Source: Sepioteuthis lessoniana
Taxonomy: Eukaryota > Mollusca > Cephalopoda > Myopsida > Loliginidae
DNA length: 64,000 bases
Assembly: GCA_963585895.1 (NCBI GenBank)
Contig: OY757934.1
Span: 33,939,268-34,003,267 of the forward strand
Direction: 5' to 3'
Shown here: positions 20,939 through 32,854 of the stretch, piece after piece
Position numbering within the stretch: the stretch's first letter is position 1
Layout of the letters: each line of letters starts with the position of its first letter
Made by a program: the position numbers and the translations under genes
Notes under the pieces: model-generated
Seen by the model: the letters and a program-made list of their open reading frames with translations, nothing else
The model's database searches: none
Told to the model about the DNA's origin: nothing

Positions 20939-21416
20939 AAGAATGGTTATTGAAAATTATTTGAGCGGAGGTGATAAAAGGTAGTGAAAATTTTGCTTGT
21001 TTTCTTAACTTGTTAGGAAGTGTCAGTAAAAGACTTTTTGTTGGCGACTAATAAAGTTTTTTTCTTTGAGGGAGCTGATTTCCACAGGAAAATGAATTCT
21101 CCACGCTTCTCTTTTACTACGAAATAACTTTTTGAGATGCTTATTTATGGACGAAGGGTTGGATAAAGAAGGATTTGCTCAATTTAGGCAGAATTCCCCC
21201 GTTAGAAAGAAATGATGACTATCATTAGAATGGGAAAAATAATCTTGCTATCATTATACCATGTTAAATCTTAGGAAATATAAGATTGTATAACATTAGA
21301 TTTGTAAGATTTGATTTTGTAAGATATAATCTGCTTACACCAAAAAAAGAATAAAGTGACGTGAATAATTTAGTAAAGTTCAAATTAAGTAGTATGGGCA
21401 TTAATTGGATGGGGAG
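20939..21416. other. Right flank of the satellite, no gene
   Basis: The first part matches the region after 25870 (GAATGGTTA...ATTTGAG). The rest is unrecognised. Confidence 0.5.
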
Positions 21417-21561
21417 TGTTGGTCGAGTTATATACATAAGCGACCCAATATTGTATCGGCCTGAAGGGACCTTCAACTGCAGCACACTTAACGGACAAGA
21501 TGGGGGTAACAAAGATGTGCATTAATACACCCACGTGACCTGGAGCTATTTCCACATAACA
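21417..21561 (+). repeat. 5' LTR of the gypsy element
   Basis: Starts TGTTGGTCGAG and ends CACATAACA. The shared stretch AGCGACCCAATATTGTATCG includes a CCAAT motif, and CATTAATACAC lies in both LTRs. The two LTRs differ at many positions, so insertion is not recent. Confidence 0.92.
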
Positions 21562-21596
21562 TGGTGTCCGAAGAAACGAACTCTAAGATAAATTGA

Positions 21597-22660
21597 GTGA
21601 GTACAACTCTGTTTTTTTTATTGTTTGAAAAAAAAAAACAAAGTTACAAAATGATGTCAATCAACCCACCCCAAAGTTTTGACTGGACAGTGAGAAATTT
21701 ACACAAAGCTTTTAATGAGCAGGCTGAAGACATGAACCTATTTTTTGAACTTCAGAAATTCGAAGGGAAAGGCAAAGACTACGACGCTAAAACTGCGAAT
21801 GTTGTAAAGAAGAAAAAGAGTTTGTTTATATATCTTTTTGGAAGAGAAGGTCAACAAATTTACTGGAGTCTGACAGTCAAGAACGCAAAAGGAGAAACGA
21901 TTGAAAATGACTAAAGAGCACTCAAAATAGTTATCGAAGCATTTAAAGACTACAGCAAACCTATGAAAACATTAACTATAGACAGAGTAGAATTCCTACG
22001 AAAAGAACAAAGTGAAAATGAAAGCTTTGAGGACTATTTGTTAAATTTGAAATCGAGTTCTAAAGACTGTGAAGGGAACAACGTCACCTAGAACGATATG
22101 ATCAAATTACAGATAATGAAAGGAATACACGATAGAAAAACGCGAGAAATTCTCCTAGAGGAACCTGGTGAGGGAACCTGATTAAACCCTGATACAGTGT
22201 ATTAACCGATGCGGAGCTGCAGAACAAAGTAAAATCTAGTCGCAAAAAATTGAAAAATATGACAAATTAAATGTTGACAATGACACCTATGAGAAACATA
22301 CCAATGCGACTGGAAGAGATAAAAAGAAATATGATTGCATTTATTGTCAGAGAAACCACGTGAAAGGAATAAGAAACTGTCCAGCTTATGGTCAGGAATG
22401 TTTTAAACGCAAAACAAAGAACCATTTTGCCACATCAAAAATTTATAAGGGTAAACGCAAGGAACAAAGATGTCAATGAATGTTTTCACATTGGAAGGGA
22501 GATAATTCATAAGGTTCACGCGAATTTAAGATTAAATGGCCAGCCGATTCATGTTAGATTACAGTGCAACTGTAAATGTAATTCCTGCAACATTCGTCCA
22601 AGACAACAAAATGGAGCACTTACTAAAGAAAGGAAAGAAAGGTTAGAACTGAAGGAACTT
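21597..22660 (+). pseudogene. gag region with zinc knuckles, interrupted
   Basis: The first open part (from MMSINPPQSFDW) ends at a stop at 21912-21914; the capsid-like reading continues after it with further stops near 22090. At about 22335-22435 a knuckle pair reads CIYCQRNHVKGIRNC and PAYGQECFKRKTKNHF; the second knuckle has lost a cysteine. The protein would form the element's particle. The protease follows: VHANLRLNGQPIHVRL is intact, but a frame change falls at the active-site triad, leaving only SATVNVIPATF in another frame. Confidence 0.8.
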
Positions 22661-22679
22661 TGAGGGTAGAACTCATTAA

Positions 22680-25230
22680 CCCTTTCAATAAAAGAAAATT
22701 GATAGCCTCAGTTATGGTCGTCAATGAAAAGGTACGATCTCTGCCAAAAGTTGAATTTAATACGGTTCAACCTAGATCAGTTTGATTCGACCGTTTTAGC
22801 TGAAGAATGCAATGACCTCAAAGAACAAACCCTGAATGACATCAGAAAATTAGAAATCGATGATTCCATCAAAGATATTTTACTAGAATTCCCGGATATT
22901 TTTGAAGAAAGAGTTGGTGAATTTGAAGGTGAATTAACATCCAAACAGAGCCAGACGCAATTCCCATACAACAACCCATAAAAAGTGTCCCATTTGCATT
23001 GGAAAAACAATTTAAACAGGAACTAGAAAAGATGATGAGGGACAATATAATTGAGAAACTGGAAGGACCAAGCTCATGGCTCAACAGATATGTAATCAAA
23101 AGAAAACACAATGGAAAGCTCCGGATATGTTTAGACCGCAAACAATTAAACAAAGCTCTGATTAACAACTACCACTGCCAGGTACTCAGCTTAGAATCCA
23201 TCATACACAGGTTTGCAATTAAAAAAGCAATAACATTTAGCAATTTGGACGTAAGAAGCGGATTCTAGCATTGCAAGTTGAACGACAAGGCAAGATAACT
23301 GACTGTCTTTGGAACGCCCCAGGGTAATTATCGATATAAAAGACTGTCCATGGGTATCACACTAGCCAGCTAGCCATTCCAAACAAAAATGATCGAACAA
23401 TTCCAAGGAGTAAATGGAGTCAGCATTATTCAAGATGACTGTCTGGTTGAAAGATTTGGAAACAACTCAGACCAAGCCGTTAATAACCACAACCAGAACT
23501 TGCAAGCATACCTGCAGAGAAAGAAATATCAAAATTAACCTCCACAAATGCAAATTCCTCACAGAGGAAGTTACCTACATGGGTCATACACCGACTAATG
23601 CAGGGCTGAAGCCCAATGAGGAAAAAGTGCAGGCAATCACAGAATTCCCAGCGTCTCATGATTTGCATCATCTAAGGCACTTCATAGGAATGGTTAAATA
23701 TCTCTCGAAATTTGACCATTCACAGACAACAAAATGTGAACCTTATGACAGATTAACACAGAAGGACCAGGGTTTCCAATGGGTAGAGGTGCAACAAAGA
23801 GCATTTGAAGACATAAAGAAAGCTATAGCAAACACATTTGTCTTAACTTACTACCGCTTAGAAAAGCCAGTCACGATACAGACCGACATGTCTGATGTAG
23901 GCGTGGGAGCTGTCCTCTTGCAGAATGGAAAACCGATGTCATACGCGTCAAGGGTTTGGAACGACTATGAAAAAAACTACGCATCAACTGAAGAGATGAG
24001 AGGTGTTGTGTTTGGATTACACAAGTTCAGTGACTATAGCTACGGAAGGCATATAACAATGGAGTCAGATCACCATTAGAACCAATCAATAACAAGCCAA
24101 AAAAAAAAAAAAAACTGTTAAGAATGATGCTTTCATTACAGAATTTTGTCAATAAAATAACATACAAGAAGCGCAGTAACGAAATTATTACTGACGCTCT
24201 TTCAGTTTCATTTCAGTGACGTGAATCTATTAGAATTTCTTGCTGTAAGTGAACAGACCAGAGACAGGCTAGTCAGCGCCACCAAAGAAGACAGAGCCTT
24301 TGAACCTATTTCAATGAGAAATGACACGAAGAAAAAGGCACACACAAGTTGATCGCAACATGAGACGCACCCTTGACACAATCTTCTGGCCTGAGGTGTG
24401 AACTCCAGGAATGTTATATGAACTGCAAAGAGTGCAGCAGATATTCTGCGAAAAATATCAAAGAGACACTAATCAGAAGACTAGTGACAGAATACTCATT
24501 CTAATGTATTGGCCTCGATACCATGACACTGGATGAAAGAAAATACCTTGTCTGTGTGGATTATTTCTCCAATTACACTATGGTAGATCGACTTCAAGGT
24601 TGCACAGTCAAACTGATAAGGAAACACTTCATGAGATATGGTATTCCAGAAGAAGTTGTAAGTGATGGGGGCTCTGAATTTGATAACCAAATGATAAGAG
24701 AACTGGCCCTTAAATACGGATTCCAGTGGAAGCCCAGCTCATCAGAGATGCCTAACTCTAATGGAATTGCAGAATCAGTGGTAAAACAAATAAAATACAT
24801 TATAAGAAAATGTAACAATGAAAACAGCGATCCTTGTCTTGCCATACTAGTATTCACTAACATACGATCAAAATCCACAAGAATGTCTCCTGCGCAGAGA
24901 TTCTTTGCAAGACAAATGAGAAGTGTATTGTCTACGATGAAGAAATTCCTATCCCCATTTAATGCGGAAGAAACGAAAACTAAAATACGAAAGGCTAACA
25001 ACAAAAGAAACACTATGACAAAAACGCTCATGATCTGACAGGATTAAGAAAGGGTGACCAGGTGGCTGTGCAGCCATATGGCAAGAATCAATATTGGGAA
25101 AAGGCAACTATCACAGGAAAGTTTGAATACCGGTGATACATGATCGAACTGGAAAATGGAAACAGACTCGTGAGAAATAAGAGATACCTAAAACTCATAA
25201 CAAGACCAAAAACACAGTAACATGATAGAA
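22680..25230 (+). pseudogene. pol region: RT, RNase H, integrase, interrupted
   Basis: The RT reads VIKRKHNGKLRICLDRKQLN, a VRSGF segment cut by a stop, TVFGTPQGNYRYKRL and IIQDDC (the xxDD box). The RT thumb and tether (INLHKCKFLTEEVTYMGHTP) lead to RNase H (TIQTDMSDVGVGAVLLQNGK). The integrase keeps VCVDYFSNY, VSDGGSEFDN and NSNGIAESVVK, the three acidic residues of D,D-35-E. At least five stops or frameshifts are spread from 22980 to 25140. The arrangement RT-RNase H-integrase is that of the Ty3/gypsy group. Confidence 0.88.
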
Positions 25231-25411
25231 ACTAACTGCAAACAGGATATCACTACTTATGGCAGTGAAGAAAACACCAAACAACAGCAACCAGACATGG
25301 CTGAAAGACAACCATGTCTGAAGAGAGTCACTGCAGGCAAGACACCCAACCACTTTGGTGAATGGCAACTTACAAAAGTTTGAAACGTTTATTTTATATA
25401 TGTAGGGGGTA

Positions 25412-25556
25412 TGTTGGTCGACTTATATACGTAAGCGACCCAATATTGTATCGGCTTGAAGGGGCCTTTAACTGGGGGACAATTGACGGACAAGATAGGG
25501 GCAATAAAGACATGCATTAATACACACACGTGGACTGGAGATATTTCCGCATAACA
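25412..25556 (+). repeat. 3' LTR of the gypsy element
   Basis: Same length as the 5' LTR, TG...CA ends, preceded by GTAGGGGGTA. Confidence 0.92.
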
Positions 25557-25625
25557 GGGGGATGAGTTATTATAAACTGATTAGTGTATTTCCTATATGG
25601 CTCGGCTCCATACAAAAGATCGTTC

Positions 25626-25905
25626 AAATGTTTTAAAAGATTTGTAAAATGTTTCCAAAAAGATTTTTAAAGGTGATTTAAAAAGATTCACTACCGTTTT
25701 TACGTTTCAGAAGAAAATTTTGTTTTCTTTAAAGTTGATTTGAAAAATTGCACAAAATGTTCTCTCTGAATGGCTTGTTCAGTTACAGAGATTTGTTGAA
25801 CCTCGGAAGGCTACAAGAAATTCAAAAGATTGTTCGTATGTACTAATAATTAAAAGGTTTTTTTAAAAGATATATTTTGGAATGGTTAAAGAAATTTGAG
25901 AAGCG
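25626..25905 (+). repeat. Duplicated segment S, copy 2 (satellite-free)
   Basis: Matches both flanks of the satellite (19125-19315 and from 20939), with only about 45 unrelated bases where the other copy carries 1.6 kb of satellite. It behaves like an empty-site paralogue. Confidence 0.75.
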
Positions 25906-26711
25906 ATGTGTTAAGTGAAATGAACAACGGAATTATTTTTTTGTTTAATTAAAATAAGGCACCTATTCCTTTCGGTCGAAATTGACAGAGGAAACACTTT
26001 ACTATTTCCATACTGAACAATCAAATTGACATTTTATTTCCTTTTGCTCCACATGTTTCTTGTTGCGTTACCACTGTCTGAAGATTTTAGTATTCACACT
26101 GTACGAAACCTTTTGTAACAACATTTGATTTAATTTGTGGATATCTTTTAATTAACATTTTAGATTTTTCTATTATCAGTGGATAATAGCAAGTGTTTTG
26201 AAACCTATCTTTTACGGATGATGAGGTTCTACTCTCTTGGATGTTTTTATCTGAATGATTGAGAAGTTAGGTTACTCTCTTTCCTAAGTATACTTGCAAT
26301 AATTATTTACAACAATAGATATTCTGTTTGAATTTGCACTTCAAAAGTCAAAAATATTAGCTATTAAGAGGTGAATAAAATTGTTTTGTGTACATTTAAA
26401 ATTGCATTCACAATCACTGAAAAGCCAATTTGTTATACTCTGATTAAAGAGTTTTAAATGCTTTGGGGATTTCTCTAATCTATTATGACATTGTGATTCA
26501 AGTATCTATGTTAACGTTATTTGATACGATGGACAAATTATTATAAGACTTTTCAGTTTATGTTCCACATTTTACTGATACCTTCAAGACTCGTTGAATA
26601 AAAGTAGATATTATTCACTCAAGTTAAGAAAATTTTACGAGTTGGTAAACGTATTTGTGTGATTAAATATGATTTAAATTTCAAAGAGCATAATTCTGCG
26701 AAATGATGCAG
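25906..26711. other. Intergenic, no gene recognised
   Basis: AT-rich sequence without recognised motifs. Confidence 0.5.
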
Positions 26712-26713
26712 TT

Positions 26714-26845
26714 AAAAACGTGAAAAATAAAACGGAATATACAATGATTAAAATGGGAGAATCTCCCATTTTAATCATTGTATACTCCGTTTTATTTTTC
26801 GCGTTTTTAGAAATGATGTCGTCTGTATCAGACGATATCATTTCT
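26714..26845. repeat. Near-perfect 47-bp hairpin followed by a 17-bp hairpin
   Basis: Arms 26714-26760 and 26762-26808 match at 45 of 47 positions around a single-base centre (GGGAGAATCTCCC). A second hairpin has arms 26809-26825 and 26829-26845 with one mismatch. Both begin where the previous one ends. No transposase or terminal duplication is evident. Confidence 0.95.
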
Positions 26846-28563
26846 AAATCACCGCTTTCCTGCCACATAAATTATTTTGCTTTCGATTCATCGTTTAAAC
26901 GTAACAATGAATGAAGGTTGATTTGAAAAGCCACCTGAATTGAATGAATGTGTTACAGAGATGAAGACATTGTGTGACGTTCGTCTCTTATCATTCCAAG
27001 AAGAAATGCAAGAAAATAATTCCTCCTTCATTAACCTAAAATATTAATAAAATCAGGCTTAATATTTCTATTTGTATGTTCCGAGTTAAAGTCTATATAC
27101 AAATTAGAAAAAAAAAGTTTTCAAAATCGTTAATTGTTTTATATGTGAATTTTAAATAGTCTAAATATTCTGCCAGAGAAATGTAAGAGAGAATGATATC
27201 TATCTCGCTATCAATCTATCTATGCATAAGTATCAAGTCCATAACTGGACTAAAAGGATATTAGGAACACCAGTGTGTGAGATAGAAAGAGAGAAGAGAG
27301 GAGTAAGACAAGAATTAAAATAGCTTCTTATACTCAGCCAAGTCCCACGCCAGTTAAATATCAGATTCAGTATAAACTCGAATTTTTGACATCTCATTAG
27401 AAGAGTCGAGGACAGTCGACGAAGAGAGTCTACCATCGCCGCAGAAACCGAGACCTTGTGCCAGACTCCGAATACTTAAGACTTGGTGTACTATTAGACC
27501 ATTTGTAGCTGTGAGCTAGTCGAAATCAGAAAGGAGAGTCAGAGTCAGAAGGAAGTCGACCACTGCTGCTGTTGAAGTCCACGTTGATTTGAGAGACCTC
27601 CTGAACGGAGACCTTGAACCAGATTTGGCTTGTTACCAGACCGTTTACTACTGGACAAGGACCGAATAGGAAGGGTCAAAACCGCTGTACACAACAGACG
27701 ATATAAACAAATAGTGTTGTTACATTTCTAACCTGTGTTGATGTTTTTAATGTGTTGGAAAATTATTTTGATATCACTACTGGCTGTTGACCTGTTTATC
27801 AATTAAGTCATTTTATTAAGTGACCTTCTCAACTTCTCTGATTAAAACACAACTTGGGCAAAGGAGTGGATGACTGTGAAGAACACCGACGCAGTCAAAC
27901 CAAGCGGAACATTGCCTGCCAACACTTTACCAGCAGTGACTTCTTCATCAAAGGGTTGCGTTGACTGGTTACCAATTGGTCCAGTTCGACCGAAAAGGTT
28001 TGCATTGACTTGTTCCGTAACCAGAAGGTTTACATTTGTACGTACCCAAATATAGCAAAATTTTTCATGCAACTTAGTAAATATATACACACAGCAGGTG
28101 ATGGGTAAATTATCGCCATTTTAAATCATTGATTTGACACTCACGTTTTATTTTAGATTTTGTCTCCAGAGCAGCAAGCTAGAGCCAGGAAAGCAGCACC
28201 ATGACACAATTCACTCCTCCAAAAATTTGGAAACGGCATGCAGTAGTGTTTTTAAAAAAGCCACAATTATTAATACTTCTTTATCACGAATCGCATACAT
28301 GTACAAGATTTTTGTGAACATACGATCATTAAAAGCATAAGTTAATTAAATAGAGAAAGAAGTTAAAGCAAGATCATCTGAATTTTCGAGATTAAATTAA
28401 CTTCTCGGAACATAAATATTTATTGACAAATTTGGTTTCATTTGCTTTTCATTTTGTATTGCAAATACTTGAATATCATTTGGAATAGACTAAAAGAACT
28501 GAAAACGTTTGTTTTATTTTACGATACAAATAAATGGTTGTTCAAAATCTTTTAGACGAGGTA

Positions 28564-28566
<3 letters not shown>
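26846..28566. other. No gene recognised; GC-richer 27330-28060
   Basis: About 27330-28060 has a balanced base composition unlike its surroundings, with CG dinucleotides and an open frame (27870-28055) without recognised motif. It could be an old LTR or untranslated exon. Confidence 0.4.

Positions 28567-28597
<31 letters not shown>
28567..28597. repeat. (CA)n microsatellite
   Basis: About 15 CA units upstream of a composite repeat C. Confidence 0.97.
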
Positions 28598-28600
<3 letters not shown>

Positions 28601-28616
28601 TACTCTTGAAGCCTCA

Positions 28617-29022
28617 GCCCAGTCGGCTGGGGCTGTAGAATACATCGACTGCGTCTCTGCCGATGGGTAAGACTCCTCCAACGAGTGTTCTGGAAATGAC
28701 ACAAGACAATCTGATGGTGAGGCTCCAGTAATTCTGGAGCTTTAGGGAATGCGGAGAACCCCTTTATTGAAATCGCTCCTAGGTCCACTCTGGGCCGGAG
28801 TGGTAGCACCTAATAGGGTCCTGTCTAGAGGTCAAATAGAATTAAACTACGTATTTAGGGTAAACTGAATGGCTTGAAATAGAACTGTTCTGACATTTAA
28901 CTGTGTGTACTTATGTGAAACTGAATTATTTGAAATAAAACTTTATATGTATAAAAATGGATTTGGCATTAAATAACCTACAATGGTTGGTATGCCATAA
29001 AACCAAACCAAACCAAACCAAA
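28617..29022 (+). mobile_element. Composite repeat C: core, tandem part, terminal module
   Basis: Starts GCCCAGTCGGCTGGGGCTGT; the core of about 215 bases runs to the TAATAGGGTCCTG region. About two diverged 50-base tandem units follow (CTGAAT, TTGAAATA, AACTGTTCTGAC motifs). The end is the module GGATTTGGCATTAAATAACC ... TATGCCATAAAACC with a CCAAA(CCAAA)n tail. No tRNA-like A/B boxes were seen in the core. Confidence 0.85.
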
Positions 29023-29052
29023 TACACAGACACATAGCACGCGTGGACAAAA

Positions 29053-29287
29053 ACGCTTCGCTGATGGTCCGGGAGACCGGGGTTCAATCCCTGGTCGAGT
29101 CACACCAAAGACTTAAAAAATGGTACTTGATACCTCCTTACTCAACACTCAGCATTATAATGTATGTATCAAGGGTAAAGTGGAGCAATCCAGGGAAAGG
29201 AGTAGCGCCCTCCCCTATATCTCGGTGCAGTAGCTATTGAAAAGGGAGCTTTCAGATCGCCCTCAACTATAGTCGCCAATTTTACTT

Positions 29288-29290
<3 letters not shown>
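29053..29290 (+). mobile_element. SINE family A
   Basis: Partial head with B-box GGTTCAATCCC, body with AAAATGGTACTTGATACC and CCAGGGAAAGGAGTAGCGCC, and tail GTCGCCAATTTTACTTAC followed at once by a (TA)n tract (29291-29319). Confidence 0.9.
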
Positions 29291-29319
<29 letters not shown>

Positions 29320-30230
29320 CGAGGATCATTGAATAAGTTTCCAGACTTTTTTCATATAGGCACTTTTAGTGATAGTACACACATGAAACTCTAGTCCCCT
29401 TCGAAGTATTCTCCTCCGGCTGCAATGCACTTGTTGTACCGTTCCAACAACTTCTGGAAGGCACCATGGAAGTTTTCTTGTGTGAGCGTGTCGATGACCT
29501 CCCTCACAGCCTCTTTCATCTCCTCAATTGTCTCATAACGACAGCCTGTGAGCTTAGGGAATAACCAAATGTCACAGGGAGCAAGGTCTGGACTATAGGG
29601 AGGGTGAGCAACTGTCTTGATGCCCATCTTGGTCAAATAGTCTGTGACAAGTATTGAATTGTGGACTAGTGCATTGTCCTGGTGGAAATGCCACTGACCC
29701 GATTTGAAGAGTGCTGACCTCTTCCGACCGAATCTCTTCCTGAACTCCCTTAAAACCTCAACATAGTAATCCTAACCCTAACCCTTTGGCCAATCAATTC
29801 TGGTGTTCTGACTCCCTTACTCCTCCCACTCCTCTCATCATCCCTCACAGACTTCCTGTCTTCCTTGAATCTCTTATGCCACTCCAAAACTGATGCTCGA
29901 TTCATGCAAGATGGTCGAAATGCAGTCTGAAGCATTCCATACGTTGTTTCTGTGGCATTTTTCTAAGTTTAAAACAGAATTTTATTGCATATCGTTCTTC
30001 TAAAGTATCCTCACGTCCAGATTACATTTTTGAAATTCACCAACTGTGACAATCAGGCTTTAGTAGGGAATATTCGAATTCCTGCTGTAGTTGTTCATTC
30101 AAACCTGAAATCATAAAATTGGTCAGTCATCTCATAAGATGTATAGCAATAACATACTGTATTTTCAAGAGTCTACGACAACTTTAAATGCGTGTACAAA
30201 AAAGTCTGGAAACTTATTGAATGCACCACG
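29320..30230 (-). mobile_element. Mariner element with terminal inverted repeats, internally deleted
   Basis: Terminal repeats share AATAAGTTTCCAGACTTTTT on opposite strands at 29330 and 30220. TA dinucleotides (29318-29319, 30231-30232) flank both ends, the Tc1/mariner target duplication. At 911 bases it is shorter than the roughly 1.3 kb typical of mariner. The left end landed in, or created, a (TA)n tract. Confidence 0.92.
29391..29950 (-). pseudogene. Mariner transposase remnant
   Basis: From high to low coordinate: RPSCMNRASVLEWHKRFKE and RSGRSKGVRTPELIGQRV (helix-turn-helix and linker), a deletion junction at about 29760-29790, VLREF and FKSGQWHFHQDNALVHNS (second catalytic D), then HPPYSPDLAPCDIWLFPKL (third D of the D,D34D triad) and the C-terminus. 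The first catalytic D is absent because of the deletion, and a frame change occurs at the junction. It cannot make active transposase. Confidence 0.9.
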
Positions 30231-30232
30231 TA

Positions 30233-30982
30233 TATATATCAGTGGTCGCACAATCTCACCAATGTTACTGGAAATGAGTGCGATTTTTCTTAAAATGTAA
30301 TCTATATACAATTCAAGATAGCATATTTAATTGAAGAATTTAAGCCATTAATTACAACTAAACTACAATTGAAGAAATTTGTCTATGTGTACAGATTATT
30401 TGACCACCGGCCATTGTATAAAACCAACATAATTATTTACACTTATTTGTGGAATTTTTCAAAGTGAAGTGTACACTTTTGGGCTTGGTTGTTTGACATC
30501 TTCTCCCATCCATTTTTAACCTGTCGTCTTATATTAGTAAAATCTGTGATGCATTTATTTTGAATTTGCATTAGATTAGTACATTGAAAGTAATAATTTT
30601 TATGTATTTACAAGAAATAAAGTCTGACTTCATTTAAACATTCCAAGCAAATTACTCAAGTATTTTATGTAATTCCTTTTTTTTCGTTCTAATTTAACAA
30701 GTATCTGTTTCTCGATGGAAATACAAACCAGTGAAGGCAACTGAGCGTCCTATAATTGAATTCTACCTATTTTGTTCTATAATTCAAGAATGTTCTTTTG
30801 TATTTCGAACCATTTTTTTCTTCCATTGCTATGTTTATATATTCATATATTACACGAGAACACTTTCCTCTACTTTTCCCTTATTTACATCTTTAGCGAT
30901 GGGAATATTATTATTAGGTTTTAGGTTTAAGTTGGTTTTACGTTGGTTATGTTGATATTACATTGGCTGTGTTGGTATTACG
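30233..30982. other. Intergenic, no gene recognised
   Basis: AT-rich, no motif recognised. Confidence 0.5.
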
Positions 30983-31545
30983 TTGGTTATAGGAAGCAGC
31001 GTCGAATCAACCGAAAAGGACATCGACACGAGGTTAACGAAAGCATGGACAGCTATCAATAGGCTATCGATTATATGGAAATCAGACCTAACCGATAAAA
31101 TGAAACGCAGTTTCTTCCAGGCAGCGGTCACATCGATACTGCTATATGGGTGCACTACATGGACTCTAATAAAACGGCTGGAGAAGAAGCTAGACGGCAA
31201 TTACACAAGAATGCTACGTGCAATCTTAAACAAGTCCTGGCGGCAACACCCCACAAGACACCAACTGTACGGCCACCTGCCTCCTATCACGAAAACTATT
31301 CAAGTTAGACGAACCAGACATGCAGGGCACTGCTGGAGAAGCAGGGACGAACTCATGAGTGATGTACTCTTATGGACCCCCACACATGGCCGTGCAAAAG
31401 CAGGACGACCAGCACGAACATACATTCAGCAGCTAAGTGAGGATACGGGATGTTGTCCTGAAGACCTGCCTGGGGCGATGAACGATAGTGAAGAGTGGCG
31501 AGAGAGGATCAGGGATATCCGTGCTACCAGCGCGACATGATGATG
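30983..31545 (+). mobile_element. RTE-type LINE 3' end
   Basis: One uninterrupted frame to 31540: SSVESTEKDIDTRLTKAWTA, FFQAAVTSILLYGCTTWTL, a RRTRHAGHCWRSRDELMSD motif, GRAKAGRPARTYIQQL and a final REEW-like segment ending IRATSAT. This is the region C-terminal to the reverse transcriptase of an RTE-like element. It ends in ATGATGATGA, the short tail typical of this group. It is 5'-truncated and matches the larger copy at 51185. Confidence 0.88.
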
Positions 31546-32333
31546 ATGACATTGGTTGTTATCCCCTCGCTAAATGTTGATAGATTATAAAGGTGGTGGA
31601 GAAGAACGAAGACGTCGTTAGGTTTTATATGAAGGTTTTAATAGCAGCATGAAGTAAGGGGTTTACGCTGGTATGCTGCGAGTCTCGTAGGAAGGAAAGA
31701 AGGTAGGAAGTTGTTATAGTGTATCATCTAACTTATTTTCGACTCGGATCCTTTGGTCTAGAAGAATAGACGCAAGGGTCCATAAACTAGATGGCTCTCC
31801 TCATAGTGGTATGATACTGCTGCCGCTATTCAAGAGCAGACGGAAAGACGCCCGTTCTTATTGAAGATTTCCGAGGAAGAGAGTGTTTCGCGGGCTTTCT
31901 TCAATTTTTGGTGCTGCTAGGAAAGATGGTTCAGGCTGAATTGGACAAGTCATCCTGATTGGGTGAAAATATTCGGCGATCCTAACGGTAAAATTAAATT
32001 ATGCACCAAACAAAAATACAAGGTTCTTTCTGCTACACATCCAAGACTTTAATGGATAGATGAATCACTTTCCAGTCGCACCTTCACAGTTAAAGTGAGG
32101 AATATGACTGTTTACTCTGTCACATTAATTCACAAGAACGGAAGTACTGAAAATAAAAATGCCGGTTTTAGGATTAGGCATCATTTCAATGAATAATGAC
32201 TTAGAAAATGTCTTAATGTACTGTATATTAGACGTTTAAAACTATTGAAAAACAAAAACAACAACAAAAAAAAATACAGAGAAAAAATTGAAAATTACCC
32301 ATAATTCTAAAGAGGGAAAAATAAAATTACAAA
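31546..32333. other. Intergenic, no gene recognised
   Basis: Mixed composition; A-rich stretch near 32250-32275. Confidence 0.5.
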
Positions 32334-32517
32334 GGACGAGTCATACCAAAGACTAAAAAAAAAAAAATGGTACTTGATGCCGACTTGTTTAACACTTAGC
32401 ACTATAAGGTAAAGATCAAGGGTAAAGTGGAGCTATCCAGAGAATTGAGTTGCGCCCTCCCCTACTCATCGGTGTTGTAGCTAGCTTTGGATAGCCTTCG
32501 ATTGAGGTTGCCAACTT
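32334..32517 (+). mobile_element. SINE family A, head missing
   Basis: Starts at GACGAGTCATACCAAAGAC, just after the tRNA-like head, contains an A run of 13, and ends GTTGCCAACTTG followed by (TA)n and (GA)n tracts to 32560. Confidence 0.85.
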
Positions 32518-32518
32518 G

Positions 32519-32560
<42 letters not shown>

Positions 32561-32562
<2 letters not shown>

Positions 32563-32832
32563 TGTTCGTGGTGTAATGGTTACCGGTGTAGGGAGGGACA
32601 CGAATTCAAATCCTGGATGAGACTGTTTGTATTTCTCATTGCGCTAATATTCCTGGGAAAGTTATGAATCCAATTATTCTCACTCCAGCTATGGGTAAAT
32701 AGTAGGGCATTCTGGGCTCATCAACCTTGGTATAGCAACCGGTCTAGGAGAAGGAAAATTCTGAATTTACATCTGTTGGACTCCGCTTAAAAATTGGCCT
32801 CGTGTCGTATCCTGCTTGTGTGGAGGATTGTA
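32561..32832 (+). mobile_element. SINE family B
   Basis: Head with GTGGTGTAATGGTTACC (A-box) and GAATTCAAATCC (B-box); body with TCTAGGAGAAGGAAAATTC; tail runs into TGTGTATATATATA. It follows a family A copy with only a (TA)n(GA)n tract between. Confidence 0.88.
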
Positions 32833-32854
32833 TGTGTATATATATATATATATA

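Larger units (their letters stand above)
21417..25556 (+). mobile_element. Ty3/gypsy-type LTR retrotransposon, complete but degenerate
   Basis: Two 145-bp LTRs with TG...CA ends (21417-21561 and 25412-25556) bound about 3.85 kb of gag-pol remnants in the order gag, zinc knuckles, protease, RT, RNase H, integrase. A putative primer-binding site starts directly after the 5' LTR (TGGTGTCCGAAG). A G-rich run (TAGGGGGTA) precedes the 3' LTR as polypurine tract. The flanks GGGAG and GGGGG could be an imperfect target duplication. Several stops and frameshifts make it non-autonomous. Confidence 0.92.

Noticed and set aside
21264..21512. Minus-strand frame across the 5' LTR
   Set aside because: It crosses an LTR boundary and has no motif.
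29765..29795. Interstitial telomere repeat
   Set aside because: Only two hexamers, inside a mariner and repeated at the same place in another copy; kept only as a junction observation.
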